Assembly: GCA_035565775.1 (NCBI GenBank)
Contig: DATMRW010000021.1
Coordinates: 620,001 to 684,000, forward strand
Reading direction: 5' to 3'
DNA: 64,000 bases
Source: PRO6 sp035565775
Lineage (GTDB): Bacteria; Pseudomonadota; Alphaproteobacteria; Rhizobiales; Xanthobacteraceae
Both the position numbers and the translations under genes were made by a program. Shown here in pieces: positions 1 through 10,151 of this stretch. Position 1 is the first letter of the stretch. Every line of letters begins with the position of its first letter. The notes beneath the pieces were generated by a model. It did not search any database and was not told the origin of the DNA. It was given only the letters and a program-made list of their open reading frames with translations.

Positions 1-34
1 AGTCTGATCGCAACAAAGCCAGCAGTGTCGGAAA

Positions 35-1288
35 ATGATCAGCTACGCCCGCCAGAGCCCGGAAGAAACGCCCGAACAGCCTGACGAGCATATCGCTCCG
101 GCGCCGCGCGTCTCCATTCAGGCGTTTTGCGAAACGGTCGAGACCGCAGCCGTCATCCAGACGGCGGGCGAAGACCGGCGCCTCGACAAGGCACATCTGA
201 AAATCCAGATGGGCGGCATGGCGGCAGCGATCGAAGCCTATCGCACCGCGCCGACGCCCAATGTGATCGTGCTCGAGACTGACAGCAACGACGGCATTCT
301 GCCTGCGCTCGACCAGCTCGCCGCGGTCTGCGACGCCGGCACGCGCGTGGTGGTGATCGGCCGCGTCAACGACATCGCCCTCTATCGCGAACTCGTCCGC
401 CGCGGCGTCAGCGACTATCTGATCGCGCCGTTCCAGCCGATCGACATCGTTCGCGCGATCTGCGGGCTGTTTTCGACCTCGGAGGCCAAGGCCGTCGGCC
501 GCATCATCGCGGTGGTCGGCGCCAAGGGTGGCGTCGGCGCATCCACCATCGCTCACAACGTCGCCTGGTCGGCGGCGCGCGACCTGGCGCTCGACTCGAT
601 GGTCGCCGATCTCGATCTTGCTTTCGGCACCGCTGGGCTGAACTACAATCAGGACCCGCCGCAGGGCATCGCCGAGGCGGTGTTCTCGCCGGACCGCGTC
701 GACACCGCATTCATCGACCGCTTGTTGTCGAAATGCACCAATCACCTGAGCCTGCTCGCTGCGCCGGCGACTCTCGACCGGGTTTATGACTTCGGCGCGG
801 ACGCCTTCGATGCGATCTTCGACACCCTGCGCACGACGATGCCGTGCATCATCCTCGACGTGCCGCATCAATGGGTGGGCTGGACCAAGCGCGCGCTGAC
901 AGCCGCGGACGACCTGCTGATCGTCGCCGAGCCGGATCTCGCCAATCTGCGCAACACCAAGAACCTCTACGATCTTCTGAAGACCGCGCGCCCGAACGAT
1001 CGCCCGCCGTTCTATTGCCTCAACAATGTCGGCGTGCCGAAGCGCCCGGAGATCGGCGTCGGCGAATTCGCCAAGGCGGTCGAGGCGCAGCCGATTGCCA
1101 GCATCCCGTTCGATCCGCAGTTGTTCGGCGCCGCCGCCAATAACGGCCAGATGATCGCCGAATTTGCCGCCAACCACCGCACCGTCGAGATCTTTCTCGA
1201 AATCGCGCAGCGGCTCACCGGCCGCGCGGAAACCAAGAAACCGAAGCGGCAGCTTTTGTCGCTGTTCGGAAAGCTGATGGCCAAGTAA
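35..1288 (+). CDS. cpaE: Tad/Flp pilus assembly protein CpaE (MinD/ParA-like ATPase)
   Basis: This is a 417-residue protein with a receiver-like N-terminal region (about residues 40-150) followed by a MinD/ParA-type ATPase domain. The deviant Walker A motif AKGGVGAST lies near residues 163-171, and VADLDLAFGTAG follows as the Walker A'/switch region. CpaE proteins place the Tad pilus machine at the membrane, often at a pole. It is the first of four same-strand Tad genes (cpaE-cpaF-tadB-tadC). A cpaD-like gene probably lies just outside the left edge, since a TGA occurs at 5-7, but too little is visible to call it. The ATG at 35 is the first start after the window edge; no strong ribosome site is seen. 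Confidence 0.93.
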   Translation: MISYARQSPEETPEQPDEHIAPAPRVSIQAFCETVETAAVIQTAGEDRRLDKAHLKIQMGGMAAAIEAYRTAPTPNVIVLETDSNDGILPALDQLAAVCDAGTRVVVIGRVNDIALYRELVRRGVSDYLIAPFQPIDIVRAICGLFSTSEAKAVGRIIAVVGAKGGVGASTIAHNVAWSAARDLALDSMVADLDLAFGTAGLNYNQDPPQGIAEAVFSPDRVDTAFIDRLLSKCTNHLSLLAAPATLDRVYDFGADAFDAIFDTLRTTMPCIILDVPHQWVGWTKRALTAADDLLIVAEPDLANLRNTKNLYDLLKTARPNDRPPFYCLNNVGVPKRPEIGVGEFAKAVEAQPIASIPFDPQLFGAAANNGQMIAEFAANHRTVEIFLEIAQRLTGRAETKKPKRQLLSLFGKLMAK

Positions 1289-1301
1289 GGCCAAGGCATC
1301 A

Positions 1302-1329
1302 AAAAAGGCGTCTGCAAAAAGGCGTCTGC
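1302..1329. repeat. Tandem duplication of 14 nt between cpaE and cpaF
   Basis: Two perfect adjacent copies of AAAAAGGCGTCTGC fill most of the short cpaE-cpaF gap. It looks like a slipped-strand duplication. It may only alter spacing in the polycistronic message. Confidence 0.75.
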
Positions 1330-1361
1330 AAGTTGAGTAAGGCAGTTCGTGGAGTGTCATC

Positions 1362-2819
1362 GTGTTTGGTAAGAGGAGCGGAGCAAGTTCTGACCCGCGC
1401 GTAGCGCCGCAGTCCAGCAGCGTGACCGCCATGCCCACGCCCGCCGCCAAGCCGCAGAGCGCCGCCGCGCCGAAACCGGCAAGGTCGGTCGTTGCGCCGC
1501 CGCTTGCGCCGCCCCCTTCCGAAAGCCAGCGCTCCGACCATTACTACGAAGTCAAAGGCTTGATCTTCAGCGCGCTGATCGAGTCGATCGATCTCGCCCA
1601 GCTGGCGAAACTCGACTCCGAGGCCGCGCGTGAAGAAATCCGCGATATCGTCAACGAGATCATCGCGATCAAGAATCTCGTGATGTCGATCGCCGAGCAG
1701 GAGGAACTGCTCGACGACATCTGCAACGACGTTCTCGGCTATGGCCCGCTCGAGCCGCTGCTCGCACGCGACGACATCGCCGATATCATGGTGAACGGCT
1801 CGGGCACGGTCTATATCGAAGTCGAGGGCCGCATCCAGCGCACCGGCATCCGCTTTCGCGACAATCAGCAGCTCCTGAACATCTGCCAGCGCATCGTCAG
1901 CCAGGTCGGCCGCCGCGTCGATGAATCCTCGCCGATCTGCGACGCCCGCCTCGCCGACGGCTCGCGCGTCAACGCCATCGTCCCGCCGCTGGCGATCGAC
2001 GGCCCTGCCCTCACCATCCGAAAATTCCGCAAGGACAAGCTGACGCTGGATCAGCTCGTGCGTTTCGGCGCGATTTCGCCCGAAGGCGCCGAGGTGCTGA
2101 AGATCATCGGCCGCTGCCGCGCCAACGTCCTCATCTCCGGCGGTACCGGCTCGGGCAAGACGACGCTGCTCAACTGCCTCACCAACTATATCGATACGTC
2201 CGAGCGGGTGATCACCTGCGAGGACGCCGCCGAATTGCAGCTCCAGCAGCCGCATGTGGTGCGCCTCGAAACCCGCCCGCCGAATATCGAGGGCGAAGGC
2301 GAAGTCACCATGCGCGACCTCGTCAAGAACTGCCTGCGCATGCGCCCGGAGCGGATCATCGTCGGCGAAGTCCGCGGCCCCGAGGCGTTCGATCTTCTGC
2401 AGGCGATGAACACCGGCCATGACGGCTCGATGGGCACGCTGCACGCCAACAGCCCGCGCGAGGCGCTGTCGCGCTGCGAGTCGATGATCACGATGGGCGG
2501 CTATGCGCTGCCGTCGAAGACCATCCGCGAGATGATCTGCTCGTCGATCGACGTCGTCATCCAGGCCGCCCGCCTGCGCGACGGCTCGCGGCGGATCACG
2601 CACATTACCGAGATTGTCGGCATGGAAGGCGAGACGATCGTCACGCAGGACATTTTCCTCTACGACATCGTCGGCGAAGACACCGACGGCAAGATCATCG
2701 GCCGTCACCGTTCGACCGGCATCGGGCGGCCGCGCTTCTGGGAACGGGCCCGGTATTTTGGCGAGGAGAAACGGCTCGCGGCTGCGCTCGATGCCGCGGA
2801 AACCGTTCCGCAGGGCTGA
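1362..2819 (+). CDS. cpaF: Tad pilus secretion ATPase CpaF/TadA
   Basis: A 485-residue type II/IV secretion ATPase that powers assembly of the Tad pilus at the inner membrane. Residues 1-60 are Pro/Ala-rich and low complexity, as is usual for CpaF. The Walker A motif GGTGSGKTT lies near residue 260, followed by the Asp box around CEDAAELQ, the His box around GSMGTLHANSP and an Arg-rich segment before it (VRLETRPPN). The GTG start at 1362 is chosen because GTGGAG sits about 8 nt upstream. It is followed after 11 nt by tadB, so the genes are almost certainly cotranscribed. Confidence 0.95.
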   Translation: MFGKRSGASSDPRVAPQSSSVTAMPTPAAKPQSAAAPKPARSVVAPPLAPPPSESQRSDHYYEVKGLIFSALIESIDLAQLAKLDSEAAREEIRDIVNEIIAIKNLVMSIAEQEELLDDICNDVLGYGPLEPLLARDDIADIMVNGSGTVYIEVEGRIQRTGIRFRDNQQLLNICQRIVSQVGRRVDESSPICDARLADGSRVNAIVPPLAIDGPALTIRKFRKDKLTLDQLVRFGAISPEGAEVLKIIGRCRANVLISGGTGSGKTTLLNCLTNYIDTSERVITCEDAAELQLQQPHVVRLETRPPNIEGEGEVTMRDLVKNCLRMRPERIIVGEVRGPEAFDLLQAMNTGHDGSMGTLHANSPREALSRCESMITMGGYALPSKTIREMICSSIDVVIQAARLRDGSRRITHITEIVGMEGETIVTQDIFLYDIVGEDTDGKIIGRHRSTGIGRPRFWERARYFGEEKRLAAALDAAETVPQG

Positions 2820-2830
2820 GGAGCAGGCTG

Positions 2831-3805
2831 GTGGATCTCAACACGCTAGCTTTTGCCTTTCTCGGTGCGGTCGCCATCGGCGGCCTCGCCTGGGTGTTCC
2901 TCTATCCGCTGCTCAGCGGCGAACGCCAGATCCAGAAGCGTGTCTCGACGGTGGCGCGGACCGAACCAGTCGTGCGCGCCGCCGACCGCAACTCCCGCTC
3001 CCGGCGCGAGCAGGTCGAACTGTCGCTCAAGGAGCTCGAAGAGAAAAACAAAGAGAGCACCAAGCGCCCGCTCAATGTCCGTATCGCGCAGGCTGGCCTG
3101 AACTGGTCGGTGAAACAGTTCCTCATCACCTCGACGGTGCTGGGCGCCAGCGCGTTTCTGCTCATGTTCCTCGCCGGCTTCGGGCTGCCGAGCGCGCTCG
3201 GCCTCGGCTTTGCCGCCGGCTTCGGCGCGCCGCGCTGGCTGCTCAACCATCTCAAGAAGCGGCGGGAAAAGAAGTTTCTTCAGGCGCTGCCGGATGCCGT
3301 CGACATCATCGTACGCGGCATCAAGGCGGGCCTGCCGCTGTTCGATTCAATCCGGGTCGTGACGGCGGATTCTCCTGAACCGCTGCGCAGCGAATTCATG
3401 GCCATCGTCGACAGCCAGGCCATCGGCATGCCGCTCGGCGAGGCTTGCGTGCGGCTCTACGAGCGGATGCCCCTGCCGGAAGCCAACTTTTTCGGCATCG
3501 TGGTGTCGATCCAGCAGAAGTCGGGCGGCAACCTGTCCGAAGCCCTGGGCAACCTTTCTAAGGTGCTGCGCGACCGCAAAAGGATGAGCGAGAAAATTCA
3601 GGCGATGTCGATGGAGGCGAAGGCCTCGGCGGCGATCATCGGCTCGCTGCCGCCCATCGTCATGCTGCTCGTCTTCCTGACGACGCCGGACTACATCTCG
3701 CTGCTCTGGACGCACCCGACCGGCCGCTTGATGCTCGCGGGCTCGGCATTGTGGATGGCGATGGGCGTGTTCGTGATGAAAAAGATGATCAACTTTGACT
3801 TCTGA
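2831..3805 (+). CDS. tadB: Tad pilus inner-membrane protein TadB (GspF family)
   Basis: A 324-residue type II secretion F-domain protein. There is an N-terminal membrane helix (about residues 5-25), a hydrophobic pair near residues 100-140, a cytoplasmic GspF domain (LPDAVDIIVRGIKAGLPL and the QQKSGGNLSEALGNLS signature), and C-terminal membrane helices ending in KKMINFDF. With TadC it forms the inner-membrane platform for CpaF. The GTG start at 2831 follows GAGGAG at 2819-2824, which overlaps the cpaF stop region. The family assignment is clear from the GspF signature and the operon position. Confidence 0.93.
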   Translation: MDLNTLAFAFLGAVAIGGLAWVFLYPLLSGERQIQKRVSTVARTEPVVRAADRNSRSRREQVELSLKELEEKNKESTKRPLNVRIAQAGLNWSVKQFLITSTVLGASAFLLMFLAGFGLPSALGLGFAAGFGAPRWLLNHLKKRREKKFLQALPDAVDIIVRGIKAGLPLFDSIRVVTADSPEPLRSEFMAIVDSQAIGMPLGEACVRLYERMPLPEANFFGIVVSIQQKSGGNLSEALGNLSKVLRDRKRMSEKIQAMSMEAKASAAIIGSLPPIVMLLVFLTTPDYISLLWTHPTGRLMLAGSALWMAMGVFVMKKMINFDF

Positions 3806-3863
3806 TCCGCGGCAACGCGGCGGCGTGACGGCGGCTGCTCCGGCACAGTTGAGCAGCCGACGT

Positions 3864-3899
3864 CTTTTCGCAGAGCCAGGACTTTTCGCAGAGCCGGGA
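3864..3899. repeat. Tandem duplication of 18 nt upstream of tadC
   Basis: Two adjacent 18-nt copies (CTTTTCGCAGAGCCAGGA, then the same with A to G at position 15) lie in the 100-nt tadB-tadC gap. This is the same kind of local duplication as in the cpaE-cpaF gap. Confidence 0.75.
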
Positions 3900-3907
3900 C
3901 TTGAACC

Positions 3908-4882
3908 ATGCTAGACCTCCTCATCGAAAAGTTTCACGACACGCAGTTCATGGCCGCGCTGCTCGCGGCCATCGCCGCGACGGCGACGGTCTACACGCTG
4001 GTCGTGCCGCTGTTCGTCACCGATCCTCTGGCCAAGCGCATGAAGGCCGTCGCCAGCGAGCGCGAACGGCTGCGGTTGCGCGAGCGCGAACGGCTCAACA
4101 AGTCCGAAAAGATCAACCTGCGGCAATCGCCGCGCCAACTCGTCTCGAAGGTCGTCGAGGATTTCAACCTGGCCAAGTGGCTGGCCCAGGAATCGGCGCG
4201 CGAAAAGCTGGTGATGGCGGGCTACCGCGGCCAGGCGCCCTACATCACGTTCCTGTTCTTCCGGCTCGTGATGCCGATCGTCATGACCCTGGGCACCGCG
4301 CTCTATATCTTCGTGCTGATCCGGCTCAACCAGTCGTTGCCGCTCAAGATCCTGATCTGCCTCACCGCCGGCTACATCGGCATGCAGTTGCCGATGCTGT
4401 ACCTGCGCAACATGATCACCAAGCGGCAGCTTTCCATCAGGCGCGCTTTTCCGAACGCGCTCGACCTGCTGCTGATCTGCGTCGAGTCCGGCATGTCGAT
4501 CGAGGTTGCGTTCCGCAAGGTGAGCGGCGAGATCGGCGCGGAGTCCGTGCCGCTCGCGGAAGAGTTCACACTGACCACCGCCGAGCTGTCCTACCTACAG
4601 GACCGCAAGCAGGCCTATCAGAACCTGGCCACGCGCGTCGGGCTTGAGGGCGTCAAATCCGTCTGCCTCGCGCTCCAGCAATCGGAGCGCTATGGCACGC
4701 CGCTCGGCCAGACGCTGCGGGTGATGGCGCAGGAAAACCGCGACATGCGCATGTCCGCCGCCGAGAAGAAGGCCGCGGCCCTGCCGCCGAAACTGACGGT
4801 GCCGATGATTCTGTTCTTCCTGCCGGTTCTGTTCATCGTCATCCTCGGGCCGACGGCCATCAAGATCGCAGCGATGAACTGA
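3908..4882 (+). CDS. tadC: Tad pilus inner-membrane protein TadC (GspF family)
   Basis: A 324-residue second GspF-domain protein of the Tad platform. It has a membrane helix near residues 12-35, a basic charged stretch with RERERLRLRERERL near residue 50, paired membrane helices at about 115-160, and the TadC-type motif FPNALDLLLICVESGMSIEVAFRKV near residue 180. A last hydrophobic helix ends at IKIAAMN. The ATG at 3908 has only a weak ribosome site (GGGAC). It ends the Tad operon as seen here, 18 nt before the convergent hydrolase gene. Confidence 0.93.
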   Translation: MLDLLIEKFHDTQFMAALLAAIAATATVYTLVVPLFVTDPLAKRMKAVASERERLRLRERERLNKSEKINLRQSPRQLVSKVVEDFNLAKWLAQESAREKLVMAGYRGQAPYITFLFFRLVMPIVMTLGTALYIFVLIRLNQSLPLKILICLTAGYIGMQLPMLYLRNMITKRQLSIRRAFPNALDLLLICVESGMSIEVAFRKVSGEIGAESVPLAEEFTLTTAELSYLQDRKQAYQNLATRVGLEGVKSVCLALQQSERYGTPLGQTLRVMAQENRDMRMSAAEKKAAALPPKLTVPMILFFLPVLFIVILGPTAIKIAAMN

Positions 4883-4900
4883 ACCGGGCGGCGGGCTCGC

Positions 4901-5779
4901 TTATGTCATCCGTAGTGGCGCCGATGCGGCTTCGTCGCGCTGGCCGACCCGGTAGCGGCGATGTTCGAGGCACGGCAAGGCTTCCCGGACCGATCGCAGC
5001 CGCGCCTCGCTGAGCCTTGCGACAGCCACGCCGCTGTCGCCGGCCACAGTCGCCATCGGCAGCCCGTTCGGATCGACGATCATGCTCATGCCGACCGACA
5101 GCGGGGGCGATTGGCACGACGCCGCAACAAAACAGGTGTTTTCGATAGCGCGGGCGCGGAGCAGCGTTTCCCAGTGCAGTTCCTTGAGCGGTCCGCTGAC
5201 CCAGTCAGCGCCGACCAGCAGGACGTTGGCCCCGCGGTCGATCAGCACGCGCGCCATTTCCGGGAAGCGAAGGTCGTAGGCCGCCATCAGGCCGAAGCGC
5301 AGGCCGCCATACTCAAAAATGCAAGCTTCCGCGAAATCATCGAGAAGCGGGGCTCGCACGCTCTTCTCCGACTCGCGGTTGTGAAACGCATCATAGAGAT
5401 GCAGCTTCTCGTAGCTGCCCAGCCGCTTTCCGTCAGGGCCGGCGACGATGAAGACGTTGCGCGCGAGCGGCCCGCCGCTGTCGGCATACATGCCGGCGAT
5501 GATCACCAGCCCGAGCCGCGCGGCAAGGCCGCGGATCGCCGTCTCGAAGTGCTCGCCGTCCCGGCGCGCGCAGTTTGCGATGTCGGCGGCCGAGGCATTG
5601 AAGGAATACATCGACGCTTCGGGGAACACGACGACTTCCGCGCCCTCCCGCGCCGCGGCTTCCGCAAAAAACTCCAACGACGAAATGTTGGATGTAACGT
5701 CTGCGATGGCGGCGAACTGCGCAACGGCGACTGACAGGCTGGCACCGGCCCTCTGGCCGCGCAGCGGTGAATCGATCAT
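4901..5779 (-). CDS. Carbon-nitrogen hydrolase (nitrilase superfamily)
   Basis: A 292-residue amidase/nitrilase-fold protein. The Glu-Lys-Cys triad can be placed: Glu in FPEASMYS, Lys in YEKLHLYD, and the region around DLRFPEMARVL; the nucleophile position reads MAAYDLRF, where family members normally show a Cys (xxCYDxRF). I read Ala-Ala there, so the classical Cys may be absent. The ATG at 5779 is preferred over an ORF extension to 5875, because GGAAGA lies 6 nt upstream and the family's N-terminal strand (SVAVAQFAA) starts soon after. It is divergent from the LysR regulator next door, which probably controls it. The substrate is unknown. Confidence 0.82.
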   Translation of the reverse strand: MIDSPLRGQRAGASLSVAVAQFAAIADVTSNISSLEFFAEAAAREGAEVVVFPEASMYSFNASAADIANCARRDGEHFETAIRGLAARLGLVIIAGMYADSGGPLARNVFIVAGPDGKRLGSYEKLHLYDAFHNRESEKSVRAPLLDDFAEACIFEYGGLRFGLMAAYDLRFPEMARVLIDRGANVLLVGADWVSGPLKELHWETLLRARAIENTCFVAASCQSPPLSVGMSMIVDPNGLPMATVAGDSGVAVARLSEARLRSVREALPCLEHRRYRVGQRDEAASAPLRMT

Positions 5780-5882
5780 CGGCTCTTCCTGGAAATCGGG
5801 TTTACGAGATCGGGCATGGAACCGGCAAACGGCCTTGCTCAATGAGACCCGAAAAAGTGGAGCGACTAGACGCAAATGGGCC

Positions 5883-5900
5883 TTGAAAGTCTAATATCAA
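5883..5900. promoter_or_regulatory. Candidate LysR-type operator
   Basis: The dyad TTGA-N10-TCAA lies in the 152-nt divergent gap between the hydrolase and the LysR gene, about 32 nt upstream of the LysR start. Its form and position fit a LysR autoregulatory/activation site. There is no experimental support. Confidence 0.4.
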
Positions 5901-5931
5901 AATTGGTCTCAGTTATGCTTATTGGTCATCA

Positions 5932-6858
5932 ATGAACCGGCTGCCAGATCTGTCTCGGCTTCGATATTTCGTCGCTGTCGCCGAACACCTCAACTTTCGG
6001 CGCGCGGCAGAGATGCTGCGTGTTGCGCAGCCGGCGGTGACGCGCGCCGTGCAGCAGCTCGAGGCGGAACTCGGCTTCCGGCTGTTCGATCGCACGACGA
6101 GGCGCGTCGCGCTGACGCCCGCTGGGGACCTGTTCGCGCGCGAGGCCAGCGACATTTTGCGCCGCCTCGAGGCCACGGTGCACGAGGCCGAGCGGATCGC
6201 AGCCGGGAAATCCGGACAGCTCGTGATCGCTTACTCACCGCAAGCGACCACCGGCGCGATGCCGAAACTCGTCGTCGGCTTCCGCGAAAGATTCCCGAAT
6301 GCCGAGATCCTCCTCCTGTCGCTGTCATCCGATGAAACGGTGGTGGCGCTCAATCTCGGCCAGGTCGATCTCGGCTTTCTGATCTCGGAGGCCTGCGGCC
6401 CGCCCCTGCACAAGATGATCATCGCCCGCGAGCGCATGGTGCTGCTGCTATCTCAAAACCATCCGCTCGCGCAGGCCGAGTCGCTGGCGCTGAAGGATCT
6501 TGCCGCACTGCCCTTCGTTGCGGGCACGACCAAACGCTGGGGCAGCTTTCGCACGTTGATCGATAATGCGTGCCTTAAAGCGGGCTTCCTTCCCACCGTC
6601 GTCGAGGAGACGAACGACCTGCCGGTGCTGTTTCAGCTCCTCGCCCTGCAACGCGGCGTCGCCTTGTTCGGCGCGTCGGTGTCGTCGTCGCTGCCGGCAG
6701 ATATCAAAGCGGTGCCGATCACCGATGAGCATGCGTGTTTCGACATGTGCCTCGCCTGGCTCAGCGCAGACACGCCGCTGGCAAAGGCATTCGTCGATCT
6801 GGCGCATACCATGACCGAGGTCGATGAAACGGGGAAGGAGGAGGGCGGCGCAGCGTGA
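5932..6858 (+). CDS. LysR-family transcriptional regulator
   Basis: A 308-residue LysR protein. The N-terminal winged helix-turn-helix (about residues 4-63) shows the canonical RYFVAVAEHLNFRRAAEML, AQPAVTRAVQQLE and LGFRLFDRTTRRVALTPAG. A periplasmic-binding-fold effector domain (about residues 90-295) follows. It is divergent from the nitrilase-family gene, the usual LysR arrangement, so that gene is the likely target. The start at 5932 has no clear ribosome site. The effector cannot be inferred. Confidence 0.92.
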   Translation: MNRLPDLSRLRYFVAVAEHLNFRRAAEMLRVAQPAVTRAVQQLEAELGFRLFDRTTRRVALTPAGDLFAREASDILRRLEATVHEAERIAAGKSGQLVIAYSPQATTGAMPKLVVGFRERFPNAEILLLSLSSDETVVALNLGQVDLGFLISEACGPPLHKMIIARERMVLLLSQNHPLAQAESLALKDLAALPFVAGTTKRWGSFRTLIDNACLKAGFLPTVVEETNDLPVLFQLLALQRGVALFGASVSSSLPADIKAVPITDEHACFDMCLAWLSADTPLAKAFVDLAHTMTEVDETGKEEGGAA

Positions 6859-6877
6859 CCTGCAGCCGGCGCCAGCT

Positions 6878-7675
6878 TCAGCCGCGCGGTGCGACCGGCG
6901 CGCTGGCAGTGCGGCCACGCTGATCGCGGGCCAGCATGCCCTTGAGATAGGCGACATTCGCAGCCGCCTCTTCCGGCGGCAGATCGCGGCGGGCGATATC
7001 CTCCGCTTCGGCAAAACGGCCCTGCAGGCCGACGACGAGCGCAAGGTTGTGCCGCACGCGCACATCGGGATTGCTGCCGGCGCCGTAGGCCTGGCGCAGC
7101 ATCTGCTCCGCCTTCGGCAGATCCTTCGAGAGCATGTAGGACAGGCCCCAGTTCGACAGCACGGCCGGCTCGCCCGGCGCAAGCTTCAGCGCGCTGGCAT
7201 AATAGCGGCGCGCGTCGTCATGACGGCCGAGCTGATCGAGGGCTGCGCCCTGCACCGACAGAATGCGCCAGTCGGGATTTTCCGGCGTGTGGGCAAGGTT
7301 GAGCGTATCGAATGCCGCCTGGAAGTCGCCGTTCTCGGCCAGCGCCCGGCCATAGGCGGCGAGCAGCGGCTTGTTGTTGGGAATGGCGATGGTCGCCTGT
7401 TGCAGCACCGCGACCGCCTGGGCATGCTGCCCGTTGGCGCGCAGCGCCTGGCCGTAACGAAGCGCCGCATCGGCATTGCGCGGGTTCGCGCGGTAACGTT
7501 CGCCAAGGGCTGCCACCGAACGGTGCAGATCCGCATCGGACTGCGTCGCAGGACGCGAGCCAAGGGAACCGGTGATGTCCTGCGAGCCGAACGTCTTGCA
7601 GCCGGCCAGCCCCGCGCCGAGGAGCGCGACTACGGCGATTGACGTCAGAGGTCGAGCGAGGGAAAAAACACGCAT
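6878..7675 (-). CDS. tadD: Tetratricopeptide-repeat lipoprotein, TadD-like pilus assembly protein
   Basis: A 265-residue lipoprotein with an N-terminal signal and lipobox LAGC (Cys about residue 26), followed by about four TPR units (ALRYGQALRANGQHAQAVAVLQQA, and repeats to LVVGLQGRFAEAEDIA). TadD is the TPR lipoprotein that helps outer-membrane assembly of the Tad secretin. Size, lipobox and location close to cpaE-tadC fit that role. It is on the opposite strand and separated from tadC by the hydrolase and LysR pair, so it is expressed from its own promoter. A general TPR lipoprotein is the alternative reading. Confidence 0.75.
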   Translation of the reverse strand: MRVFSLARPLTSIAVVALLGAGLAGCKTFGSQDITGSLGSRPATQSDADLHRSVAALGERYRANPRNADAALRYGQALRANGQHAQAVAVLQQATIAIPNNKPLLAAYGRALAENGDFQAAFDTLNLAHTPENPDWRILSVQGAALDQLGRHDDARRYYASALKLAPGEPAVLSNWGLSYMLSKDLPKAEQMLRQAYGAGSNPDVRVRHNLALVVGLQGRFAEAEDIARRDLPPEEAAANVAYLKGMLARDQRGRTASAPVAPRG

Positions 7676-7740
7676 GACTTTGCTCGCTACTATGCCCGCT
7701 ACCGGCTTGCCTTTCAGCCTGCCGACTGCCCAAGAACAGA

Positions 7741-7780
7741 TTAAGGCATCAATAGAGGGTTAACCCTAACGTCTGGTTAA
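7741..7780. promoter_or_regulatory. TTAA-rich palindrome cluster upstream of tadD (possible CtrA region)
   Basis: Three TTAA boxes (7741, 7760, 7777) surround the 12-bp perfect palindrome AGGGTTAACCCT at 7756-7767, about 80 nt upstream of the tadD start. TTAACC half-sites resemble alphaproteobacterial CtrA boxes, and Tad pili are cell-cycle controlled in Caulobacter. The spacing is not the classic TTAA-N7-TTAA, so this is tentative. The rest of the 261-nt gap to the aminopeptidase shows nothing else clear. Confidence 0.3.
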
Positions 7781-7936
7781 TCGAGATATGCCAGGCTGAT
7801 ATCGCATCCACGATCCCGGCGGGCGGAAAACCTTCTCCGTGCGTCCGGGTCTTGCCGCAAAGGCCGGATAGCGGATCCCGATCCGCCCTGCCCGCCCGAG
7901 CGGATCACCGCATCCATTCGGGATCACAACGCACCT

Positions 7937-9311
<1,375 letters not shown>

Positions 9312-9319
<8 letters not shown>

Positions 9320-10151
9320 TCCGCGCCTCACGCCGGCCCGCCCGGACCTCGCGGCCAAGTACCTTGAGGGCAAGGTGACCGCCGAGCGCTTCGCCGAAGG
9401 CACCACCTTCGAGGTGTCCGCGCCGCTCGCGCCGCTGCGGCGCAAGCCGGCAGACGATGCCGCGCTCGACACCGAGGCGCTCAAGGGCGACCGCTTCACG
9501 GTCTATGATGCCCAAAACGGATGGGCCTGGGGCCAGCTTGCGAGCGACGGCTATGTCGGCTGGCTGCCCGAGGTCAGCCTCTCGGCGCCCGGCCCCGCGC
9601 CCAGCCATAAGGTCTTGGCGCTGCGGACCTTCGGCTTTCCGGGGCCCTCGATCAAGCTGCCGCCGCTCGTCACGCTCAGCCGCAACGCCGGGCTGACGGT
9701 CGTGCGGATGCAGGGCACGTTCGCCGTGACCCGCGAAGGCTTTTTCGTGCCCGCGCAGCACGTGGCGGAATGCGACCACCGCGCGCCCGACTTCGTCGCC
9801 GTCGCCGAAACCTTCGTCGGCACGCCTTATCTGTGGGGCGGCAAGAGCAGCCTCGGCATCGACTGCTCCGGCCTCGTGCAGACGGCGCTCGCCGCCGCCG
9901 GCATCGGCGCGCCGCGCGACAGCGACATGCAGGAGGCATCGCTCGGCGCCGACGTGCCGACGGCGCAGATCGCGCAGCTTGAGCGCGGCGACCTGATTTT
10001 CTGGAAGGGCCATGTCGCGATCGCGCGCGACGCCAGAACCATGATCCACGCGAACGCGCATCACATGGCGACGGCGATCGAGCCGACCCATGATGCGGTC
10101 GCGCGTATCGCGGCCGGCGGCAGCGCCGTGACGCGGATCAAGCGCCTGTAA
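9312..10151 (+). CDS. NlpC/P60 family peptidase with N-terminal SH3-like domains (YkfC-like)
   Basis: A 279-residue protein that starts at the ATG at 9312 inside the end of the aminopeptidase gene. N-terminal SH3b-type segments (about 25-150) precede an NlpC/P60 domain with catalytic Cys185 (GIDCSG), His234 (KGHVAIA) and His246 (MIHANA). No signal peptide is seen, so it should act in the cytoplasm, like the gamma-D-glutamyl-L-diamino-acid endopeptidase YkfC that cleaves recycled murein tri/tetrapeptides. The coupling with an M17 aminopeptidase and the adjoining Yej transporter support that role. The assignment of exact cleavage site is inference. Confidence 0.88.

Noticed and set aside
1..34. 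Possible end of cpaD at the left edge (TGA at 5-7)
   Set aside because: Too few bases to show a reading frame; expected from gene order only.
5111..5126. Sigma-54-like TGGCAC element
   Set aside because: It lies inside the hydrolase coding region and lacks the matching GC element at proper spacing.
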